Shown here: piece by piece, positions 1-5,587 of the stretch | Numbering within the stretch: position 1 is the stretch's first letter | Layout of the letters: each line of letters opens with the position of its first letter | From: Acidimicrobiia bacterium | Lineage (GTDB): Bacteria; Actinomycetota; Acidimicrobiia; Acidimicrobiales; Ilumatobacteraceae | Reading direction: 5' to 3' | Length of the DNA stretch: 6,480 nt | Assembly (NCBI GenBank): GCA_010025655.1 | Contig: RGSV01000062.1 | Span: 1 to 6,480 of the forward strand | The notes under the pieces: generated by a model | Databases searched by the model: none | Told to the model about the DNA's origin: nothing | What the model saw: only the letters and a program-made list of their open reading frames with translations | Position numbers and translations under genes: made by a program

Positions 1-174
1 CGTGACCGCAATCGCGTGTTCAATCTCGGCTACTACACCTGGGTCGAACAGCAGGGCACACCAGTAGAAGTGTTTGAAGCCCGACGCTCGCAATCGTTCT
101 GGCGCGATCTGCGCCGCTTCGTGCCCGCGTGGGATGCGATGATCGACGACTTCAACCGTCGCGTCGCCGGGTGA
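1..174 (+). CDS. C-terminal fragment, possibly a PLP-dependent cysteine-synthase-like protein
   Basis: The window opens inside a gene read in frame 1, and only the last 57 residues are visible before the TGA. The fragment contains [13 protein letters not shown], then an Arg-rich stretch (EARRSQSFW), and ends in a Trp/Phe-rich helix ([11 protein letters not shown]). From memory, this tail resembles the C-terminus of actinobacterial PLP-dependent 'subunit beta' proteins related to cysteine synthase. No catalytic motif lies in the visible part, so that assignment is tentative. The next gene starts 25 bp downstream on the same strand and is itself a PLP enzyme, which is mild contextual support and suggests co-transcription. 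Codon use matches the neighbouring genes. What is certain is that this is a real coding end; the family is a weaker call. Confidence 0.5.
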   Translation, partial: RDRNRVFNLGYYTWVEQQGTPVEVFEARRSQSFWRDLRRFVPAWDAMIDDFNRRVAG

Positions 175-199
175 TGACGCCGCACCGCCGCGGCCGACG

Positions 200-1600
200 A
201 TGAGCGACATCGCACTGCCGCGCGCCAACCCGCGCGCCAAGCCGCCAATCGTGCGGGGGCTGCGTTGTGCGGCATGCGGCACGCGCGTCGAGGTGAAGAC
301 GGCATTGTCGTGGCGCTGCCCGAATGCGCAGGGCAACAATCGTCATCATGTGTTGCTGATCGAGAGTGATGTTGCACCGTTGCGTCGCACCAAACATCGC
401 AACCCCTTCATCGCATTTCGTCGATATCTCGCCTGGGATGCCTTCGCCGACGCCAACGGCATGAGCGAAGCCGACCGTGACTCGCTGATCGAAGAACTCG
501 ACGCCACCGTTGCCTCTGTGGCTGGCACGGGTTTTGTCTTTACTCCGTTTGCTCGTGCCGACCGGTTGTCTGATGCGCTCGGCTTCTCACAGAACGGTGG
601 GGTGTGGGTGAAAGACGAAACACACAACGTCGCAGGTTCGCAGAAATCGCGGTTCCTCTTTACTGAGTTGCTGCACCTCGTGGCTGCCGAGCGACTGGGT
701 CTCGCACCCTGGTCGAGTGCCGCCGCCTCGCTCACGAGCACTGCGTCGCCCAAGCGCGCCGCGCCGCAGAATCGTCCACCGCTGGCTATCGCCAGCTGCG
801 GCAATGCCGCTTTCGCCGCCAGCACCTTGGCTCGCGCAGTGGCCTGGCCGATTCAGGTGTTCGTACCCGAGCACGCCGACGCCGCACTCGTCGCGCGCTT
901 GAGTGGGCTCGGTGCCAACGTGGTGCACTGTCCGCGGCGCAACGACGACCCACCTGGCGACCCCTGCGTGCATCGCTTTCGCGAAGCGGTGCGCGACGGC
1001 GCGATCCCATTCGGTGTGCAAGGCCCCGAGAACGCATGGTGTCTTGACGGCGGTCGCACCGTCGGGTGGGAGATGGCGTACGTCGCCGAGCACATGGAGC
1101 CACCGCTCATCGCGCGACTCTTCGTGCAAGTTGGTGGGGGAGCATTCGCCGCGAGTCTCGCTGAGGGCTTTCACGCCGGCGGCACTCGCGCCGCATTGCA
1201 TGCCGTGCAGGCCGAAGGTTGTGCGCCACTTGCCCACGCCTGGCAGGCGAGCGCTCAATACAAAACCGCACTTGACGCTGCTGCCCATTGGGGGGAGTGC
1301 ATGGTGCCGTGGTCGTCGACACCAACATCGTTTGCCGACGGCATTCTCGATGACGAGACCTACGACTGGGTGTCGGTGTGTCGCGCGATGCGCGCCAGTG
1401 GAGGATCACCCGTAATCGCGAGTGAACAGCACGTGCGAGAGGCCTATGCACTTGCACATCGCACCACGGATATCGACGTGAGCCCGACTGGTGCATCCGG
1501 GCTCGCAGGCCTCCTTGCCGCCCGCGAGCTCGTGTCGAACGACGAACGAGTTGCGGTGGTGTTTAGTGGCATTCGTCGCGAGACACCCAAGCCTGCGTGA
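200..1600 (+). CDS. PLP-dependent fold-type II enzyme, threonine-synthase-like
   Basis: This 466-residue protein has the marks of the fold-type II (tryptophan synthase beta) family. They are an Asn-Val-Ala-Gly-Ser-x-Lys-Ser block with the probable Schiff-base lysine at Lys149, a substrate-loop motif SCGNAA at 199-204, a glycine-rich phosphate-binding loop VGGGA at 311-315, and a late SPTG at 428-431 where this fold often places the residue facing the pyridine nitrogen. The N-terminus carries CAAC (Cys23, Cys26) and Cys40, like the zinc-ribbon-type knuckle of some threonine synthases, but no fourth cysteine follows. Residues 172-194 form an Ala/Ser/Pro-rich insertion, probably a surface loop. 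The length is usual for threonine-synthase-like proteins. The ATG at 200 is the first usable start in frame; no clear Shine-Dalgarno precedes it, and the gene sits 25 bp behind the preceding one. Substrate is unknown: threonine synthase, a deaminase or a sulfur-amino-acid enzyme are all possible. Fold assignment is confident, reaction is not. Confidence 0.85.
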   Translation: MSDIALPRANPRAKPPIVRGLRCAACGTRVEVKTALSWRCPNAQGNNRHHVLLIESDVAPLRRTKHRNPFIAFRRYLAWDAFADANGMSEADRDSLIEELDATVASVAGTGFVFTPFARADRLSDALGFSQNGGVWVKDETHNVAGSQKSRFLFTELLHLVAAERLGLAPWSSAAASLTSTASPKRAAPQNRPPLAIASCGNAAFAASTLARAVAWPIQVFVPEHADAALVARLSGLGANVVHCPRRNDDPPGDPCVHRFREAVRDGAIPFGVQGPENAWCLDGGRTVGWEMAYVAEHMEPPLIARLFVQVGGGAFAASLAEGFHAGGTRAALHAVQAEGCAPLAHAWQASAQYKTALDAAAHWGECMVPWSSTPTSFADGILDDETYDWVSVCRAMRASGGSPVIASEQHVREAYALAHRTTDIDVSPTGASGLAGLLAARELVSNDERVAVVFSGIRRETPKPA

Positions 1601-1610
1601 ATCGTCATCG

Positions 1611-1642
1611 CCCTGCGAAGCGTTAGCCCTGCGAAGCGTTAG
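1611..1642 (+). repeat. Perfect 16-bp tandem duplication before clpP
   Basis: The unit ccctgcgaagcgttag occurs twice head to tail with no mismatch (1611-1626 and 1627-1642). A degenerate start of a third copy (ccttgcg) runs towards the clpP ATG. The repeat fills most of the 52-bp gap between the PLP gene and clpP, where a promoter or ribosome binding site would be expected. No good Shine-Dalgarno sequence is present there. It may be simple replication slippage or a paired regulator site; nothing in the sequence decides between these. Confidence 0.9.
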
Positions 1643-1652
1643 CCTTGCGCGC

Positions 1653-2273
1653 ATGACATCACCGCTTGTGCCGTCGCCCGCCCCGAGTCCCGCGCTGCCG
1701 ATGGCTCTCGACGGTGGCATGGATCCGCGCGGCGACATCTTCAATCGCCTGCTGAAGAGCCGCGTAATCATGCTCGGCTCCGACGTCGACGACACCGTTG
1801 CCAACCAAATCTGCGCGCAGCTGCTGTTTTTGGAGGGCGAAGACCCCAAGAGCGACATCTGGCTTTACATCAACTCGCCCGGCGGCTCGGTCACCGCAGG
1901 CATGGCCATTTACGACACGATGCAATTCGTTTCGTGTGACGTCGCCACGGTGTGCGTCGGGCTCGCAGCATCAATGGGGCAGTTCCTCCTTACGGCTGGT
2001 GCGACGGGCAAGCGCTACTCGTTGCCTAACGCGCGCATCATGATGCACCAGCCACTTGCCGGTCTGCGCGGTCAGGCCGCCGACATCGCGATTCAGGCCG
2101 AGCAATTGGCCTACACCAAGCGCCGCATGGCCGAGCTCACGTCGCACCACTCGGGCAAGAAGGTGGAAGACATCCAGCGCGACTCTGAGCGCGACCGTTG
2201 GTTCACCGCCGAGCAAGCCAAGGAATACGGCTTGGTCGACAAAGTGATCGTCAAGCGCGGCGAGATTCGCTAA
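1653..2273 (+). CDS. clpP: ATP-dependent Clp protease proteolytic subunit
   Basis: This gene encodes the serine peptidase core of Clp, a double seven-subunit ring that degrades proteins fed in by a Clp AAA+ ATPase in the cytoplasm. The 206 residues match the family's usual length. The triad is intact: Ser107 in GLAASMGQ, His132 in IMMHQP and Asp181 in SERDRW, each exactly four residues earlier than Ser111, His136 and Asp185 of the E. coli precursor. The oxyanion strand [11 protein letters not shown] (73-83) is also present. Residues 14-37 align with the mature E. coli N-terminus, so residues 1-13 (Ser/Pro-rich) would be the propeptide. This supports the ATG at 1653; the frame stays open upstream, but only by overlapping the PLP gene. 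No Shine-Dalgarno is evident. No clpX or second clpP adjoins it here, although actinobacterial clpP genes are commonly found as clpP1-clpP2 next to clpX. It may be an additional paralogue. Confidence 0.96.
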   Translation: MTSPLVPSPAPSPALPMALDGGMDPRGDIFNRLLKSRVIMLGSDVDDTVANQICAQLLFLEGEDPKSDIWLYINSPGGSVTAGMAIYDTMQFVSCDVATVCVGLAASMGQFLLTAGATGKRYSLPNARIMMHQPLAGLRGQAADIAIQAEQLAYTKRRMAELTSHHSGKKVEDIQRDSERDRWFTAEQAKEYGLVDKVIVKRGEIR

Positions 2274-2294
2274 CGCGCCCCGCGCCCGAGTCAC

Positions 2295-2316
2295 CCGCGC
2301 AGCACTCGGTGCGCGG
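2295..2316. terminator. Hairpin between convergent genes, possible bidirectional terminator
   Basis: A perfect 7-bp GC-rich inverted repeat (ccgcgca / tgcgcgg) encloses an 8-nt loop. It lies in the 56-bp gap between the clpP stop and the stop of the minus-strand gene. An alternative fold pairs gcac with gtgc around a tcg loop, extended by cgc/gcg across a bulged A. No T-tract follows on either strand, so this is not a classic Rho-independent terminator. Its position suggests it ends or protects transcripts from both sides. Confidence 0.5.
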
Positions 2317-2329
2317 AACAGCCCACTCG

Positions 2330-2779
2330 CTACGGTTCGGTCGTCGTCGTCTCGGGCGTCTGCGTCGGCACCTGCACGGCAAAGCCCGTCGATAAATCGA
2401 CACCACACGTAGCCGCCGCATACATCGCTGCCCGGTCGGCTGAGGCTTCGGCGGAGTAGGCCGCATCAGCCAGCGCCTGCACGCTCTCGGCGTCACCCAC
2501 ATTCACTTTTGATGCTGCAACGAACACATCTCGCAAGGCGATGAAGTCAGCCTCGACTTCGAGCGGCGCGACTTCGGCGAGGCGACCGTAGTGGTCGACG
2601 AGGCGTTCGACTTCGCCATTGTTCGTGGGCGGTGTGGTCATCTCATCGATGCGATCGGCGAGTACACGACAAAAGTTCGTCGCGGTGCGGGGCGTTTCGG
2701 CACAGCCCGGCGCGACGACGCCAAGAAAAACTACGACCGCGCACGCGCGTCGCGTCACACCACGTGAGTGAAAACCCAT
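2330..2779 (-). CDS. Putative secreted or lipoprotein of unknown function
   Basis: I do not recognise this 149-residue protein as a named family. The N-terminus is a plausible export signal: several Arg (residues 6-11), a hydrophobic core AVVVFLGVVA (14-23) and then PGC with Cys26. This resembles a lipobox, although Ala rather than Leu at -3 makes it imperfect, so it could be a lipoprotein or a signal-peptidase I substrate. The rest is acidic and mainly helical in character, with two further cysteines, Cys37 and Cys125, that could form a disulfide outside the membrane. The last ten or so residues are a Thr/Pro/Glu-rich tail. It is transcribed alone, against clpP on one side and away from comM on the other. 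Its start codon has no strong Shine-Dalgarno. Codon use and the signal-like N-terminus argue that it is real. Small exported proteins of this kind are common in actinobacteria and usually uncharacterised. Confidence 0.75.
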   Translation of the reverse strand: MGFHSRGVTRRACAVVVFLGVVAPGCAETPRTATNFCRVLADRIDEMTTPPTNNGEVERLVDHYGRLAEVAPLEVEADFIALRDVFVAASKVNVGDAESVQALADAAYSAEASADRAAMYAAATCGVDLSTGFAVQVPTQTPETTTTEP

Positions 2780-2891
2780 TGCCGTTCAAGTCTCACAGGT
2801 GACGGCAGTGGAATTCGGCATTCGTCGCAACGGCGGGCCCGATCTATCAGTCACTTCGACAGAGCAGTTGCACAACGGGGGAGGTATCTGG
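2780..2891. promoter_or_regulatory. Divergent intergenic region, probable promoters of the lipoprotein-like gene and comM operon
   Basis: These 112 bp separate two genes that point away from each other, so promoters for both should lie here. I see no convincing -35/-10 pair on either strand. A 6-bp inverted repeat, tgccgt (2780-2785) and acggca (2802-2807), is separated by 16 nt and abuts the minus-strand start codon. It could be an operator or a leader hairpin, but a match this short may be chance. The comM frame is open through most of the region from a GTG at 2799, but that stretch does not look like ComM. Confidence 0.45.
2877..2885 (+). promoter_or_regulatory. Strong ribosome binding site deciding the comM start
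   Basis: The sequence gggggaggt contains GGAGGT, complementary to the 16S rRNA 3' end. It ends 6 nt before the GTG at 2892, an ideal spacing. It is the clearest Shine-Dalgarno in the window, and it picks 2892 over the in-frame GTG at 2799. Confidence 0.8.
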
Positions 2892-4403
2892 GTGTTTGCA
2901 TCGGCGCGTTCGACCACGCTGCTTGGCGTCGTCGGTCGCTGCGTCGATGTCGAAGTGCACGTCGGCGTTGGGCTGCCCGGTTTTACCATCGTCGGCCAAC
3001 CCGATGAGGTGTGTCGCGAGAGCCGTGATCGCGTGCGTGCTGCCTTCTTGTCGCGCGGGTTCACGTGGCCGAATCGGCGTATCACCGTGAATCTCGCCCC
3101 GAGTGGCGAACGCAAGTGCGGCTCGGGGCTCGATCTGGCGATTGCGATTGCGGTGCTCGTGGCCGACGAACAGTTACCCCCGAGCGTGCTCGCCGACCAC
3201 GCATTCGTCGCTGAACTCGGTCTCGATGGTTCGTTGCGTGACGTCGTCGGTGCTGCACCGCTTGTTGCCGCGGTGCGTGAACGCGCCGTCGTGGTTGCTA
3301 CGGGCAATTCGGCCGCAGCGATGGCCGCAGGTGCACGACGAGTGCTTGTGGCAAGTGATCTTGCGCACGCGGTGGCATGTCTGCGCGGTGATGATGAATG
3401 GCTTACTCACGAAAGCACGCCAGCAGCATCGCAATTCGAGTCGCTGCCCGATCTCGCCGATGTGCGCGGTCAACCCGTTGCGCGTCTCGCACTGGAGATT
3501 GCCGCCGCTGGCGCTCATCATCTGCTGTTCGTCGGGCCACCGGGTGCGGGCAAGTCGATGCTGGCCCGACGACTGCCGAGCATTCTTCCGCCACTTACCG
3601 ACGATCAGTCACTGTCGTGCACGATGGTGCACTCGGCTGCCCACACCGCACTGCCCAGCCACGGGCGCATTGAGCATCCGCCATTTCGCGCCCCGCATCA
3701 CTCGGTGTCACTGGTCGGAATGATCGGCGGTGGCACCGCAGCAATGCGCCCGGGTGAGGTGTCGCTGGCTTCCGATGGTGTGTTGTTTCTCGATGAGCTG
3801 GGTGAATTCGCGCCGAGCGTGCTCGATGCCCTTCGTCAGCCGCTCGAAGAGGGAGTCGTGCGGGTCTCGCGGGCCCGCACCACCCTCAGCCTTCCGGCCC
3901 GTTTCTTATTGGTGGCGGCCGCCAACCCGTGCCCCTGTGGTGCCGGTGCTCCTGGTGTTTGCGTCTGCGACGACGCAGCCCGCGCGCGATATCTGCGCCG
4001 TTTCTCTGGGCCGTTGCTTGATCGATTCGATTTGCGGGTGAGCGTTGGCTTGCCGCAAGTCGACGACTTGGTCGGCTCGCGCGGCGGTGAGACATCAACC
4101 GTGGTGCGCGAACGAGTCGCCAGCGCACGTGCTGCTGCCGCCGCGCGACAAGGCACGGTCAACTCGGCACTCGCCATCGACCAACTCGATGTTGCAGCCC
4201 CGCTCGCACCCAGTGCTCGTGCCGTGTTGCGGCGCGAACTCGAGGCGGGTCGACTGAGTGGTCGCGGTCTGCACCGTGTGCGTCGAGTCGCGCGCACGAT
4301 CGCCGATCTACACGCCGCTTACGAAGTAGTCGGAGAAGATCATGTTGCTCTCGCCCTGCAGTTGCGCACAGCACTGGCCACGCTCGTCGGTGGATCGCGG
4401 TGA
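2892..4403 (+). CDS. comM: ComM/YifB family AAA+ ATPase (Mg-chelatase-like)
   Basis: This gene encodes a cytoplasmic hexameric AAA+ protein; in Vibrio the ComM homologue is a helicase that promotes branch migration during natural transformation. With the GTG start at 2892 the product is 503 residues, the usual family length, and begins FASARSTTLLG as ComM proteins do. Domains in order: an N-terminal Lon-protease-like fold (about 5-165) with VGLPGFTIVGQPDE and VNLAPSGERK; the AAA+ core with Walker A GPPGAGKS at 215-222, a RAPHHSVS block, and Walker B VLFLDE at 297-302; a four-cysteine cluster (Cys347, 349, 357, 359) in NPCPCG and CVCDD; then SGPLLDRFDLRV; and a C-terminal Mg-chelatase-type helical domain (GRGLHRVRRVARTIADL). 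The start is set by a strong Shine-Dalgarno. The stop overlaps the dprA start as GTGA, so the two genes are probably translationally coupled. The order comM-dprA-xerC is known from actinobacteria, but yraN, often upstream, is absent here. Confidence 0.95.
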   Translation: MFASARSTTLLGVVGRCVDVEVHVGVGLPGFTIVGQPDEVCRESRDRVRAAFLSRGFTWPNRRITVNLAPSGERKCGSGLDLAIAIAVLVADEQLPPSVLADHAFVAELGLDGSLRDVVGAAPLVAAVRERAVVVATGNSAAAMAAGARRVLVASDLAHAVACLRGDDEWLTHESTPAASQFESLPDLADVRGQPVARLALEIAAAGAHHLLFVGPPGAGKSMLARRLPSILPPLTDDQSLSCTMVHSAAHTALPSHGRIEHPPFRAPHHSVSLVGMIGGGTAAMRPGEVSLASDGVLFLDELGEFAPSVLDALRQPLEEGVVRVSRARTTLSLPARFLLVAAANPCPCGAGAPGVCVCDDAARARYLRRFSGPLLDRFDLRVSVGLPQVDDLVGSRGGETSTVVRERVASARAAAAARQGTVNSALAIDQLDVAAPLAPSARAVLRRELEAGRLSGRGLHRVRRVARTIADLHAAYEVVGEDHVALALQLRTALATLVGGSR

Positions 4404-5563
4404 GCTCATCGCCCGCGCGCAGAGTCGGCGACTACGACGAGTCCACCGTCGCCGCAGCACTCGCATCGCTGTCGGGTGTGGGGCCGGCCCGCCTGCGCAC
4501 ACTCGTGGTGTCACTCGGTGCCCATGACGCGTGGCGCACGGTGCGCGGCGAGCTGCCAGCCCGCGATCACATCGCCGCGCTGTTGCACGACGGTGACCTC
4601 GGGCGTCTCTGGCGTCGTGAGGCCACACTCGAGTTGCTCGAACGCACCGCCACCGCACTGCACGCGGGCAAGATGCAAGCACTCCTCATCAACGACCCCG
4701 AGTATCCGTCAGTGCTGCGTGGTGATCACGCTGCCCCCGTGGTGTTGTTCGCTCGCGGCAATCTTGCGGTGTGTGCGACACGCCGCGTTGGCATCATCGG
4801 CACGCGTGCGGCGAGCGCAGCGGGTCGCCACTTCGCGCGCCGACTCGGCACGCAACTAGCGGCCGCCGGCGTGGCGGTGGTGTCGGGGCTGGCGCGTGGT
4901 ATCGATGCCGCCGCCCATCGCGGAGTGCTTGAGCTGACCGACACCGCACCGACCGACACATCGTCACCTGGCGCTCCCATCGGCGTGGTCGCTTCGGGGC
5001 TCGACGTGGTGTACCCGCGAGAGCACTCGGCACTCTGGCACGACGTGGCGTCGCGGGGTGTGCTGTTGTCTGAATCACCTCCAGGTTGCAAACCCGACGC
5101 GTTTCGATTTCCATTGCGCAATCGCATGCTCGCGGCACTTAGCGAAGTGTTGGTCGTCGTCGAGTCACGTATCGGCGGTGGCTCGATGATCACGGTCGAC
5201 GAAGCAGCCAAGCGCAGTATCACTGTGATGGCGGTGCCAGGCTCACCGCACGTCGCGACGAGCGAGGGCGCCAATCTGTTGTTGGCACAGGGCTGCGCGC
5301 CGGTGTGCAGCGTTGACGACATTCTCGTTGCACTCGGCCTTGATCACCGTCGGACGCAAGTCGTTAGCGATCCGCGCCCCAAACCCACCGCCGCCGATCG
5401 CCGCGTGGTCGACACGCTGCTCGCGCGGCCGCTCACCTTCGATGATCTCGTCGCGTCACTTGAAGCGCGTGCCATTGATGTTGCGCTCAGTCTTGGCCGA
5501 CTTGAAGCAGGCGGTTGGGTCACCTGCACTGCTGGCTGGTGGGAGGCACTGCTCGTCGCATGA
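4400..5563 (+). CDS. dprA: DNA-processing protein DprA (Smf)
   Basis: DprA binds incoming single-stranded DNA and loads RecA in transformation; many non-competent bacteria also keep it. The 387-residue product shows the family layout. It has an N-terminal helix-hairpin-helix-like segment (LASLSGVGPARLRTLV, 21-36), then the Rossmann-like DprA core with VGIIGTRAAS (130-139), SGLARGID (162-169), ASGLDVVYP (198-206), FPLRNRMLAAL (237-247), GGGSMIT (259-265) and AVPGS (278-282). A C-terminal winged-helix domain follows (about 330-387: LTFDDLVASLEA, then LGRLEAGGWV). Residues 180-193 are a Thr/Ser/Pro-rich insertion of about ten residues before the ASGLDVV strand, probably a loop. The GTG start overlaps the comM stop by four bases, with a weak Shine-Dalgarno (ggtgga, 4389-4394). 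Its TGA is in the same frame as the following xerC, and no other stop lies between them. The call is secure. Confidence 0.96.
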   Translation: MSSSPARRVGDYDESTVAAALASLSGVGPARLRTLVVSLGAHDAWRTVRGELPARDHIAALLHDGDLGRLWRREATLELLERTATALHAGKMQALLINDPEYPSVLRGDHAAPVVLFARGNLAVCATRRVGIIGTRAASAAGRHFARRLGTQLAAAGVAVVSGLARGIDAAAHRGVLELTDTAPTDTSSPGAPIGVVASGLDVVYPREHSALWHDVASRGVLLSESPPGCKPDAFRFPLRNRMLAALSEVLVVVESRIGGGSMITVDEAAKRSITVMAVPGSPHVATSEGANLLLAQGCAPVCSVDDILVALGLDHRRTQVVSDPRPKPTAADRRVVDTLLARPLTFDDLVASLEARAIDVALSLGRLEAGGWVTCTAGWWEALLVA

Positions 5564-5587
5564 ACCGCGCGAACTACCGTTTGGCAG

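Noticed and set aside
346..1288. Long open frames on the minus strand across the PLP enzyme gene (346-825 and 587-1288)
   Set aside because: They are by-products of GC-rich codon use opposite a well-supported gene. Their translations are rich in Arg, Ser and Ala and show no recognisable domain.
1491..1652. Upstream extension of the clpP frame
   Set aside because: It overlaps the end of the PLP gene and runs through the tandem repeat. ClpP alignment and propeptide length support the ATG at 1653.
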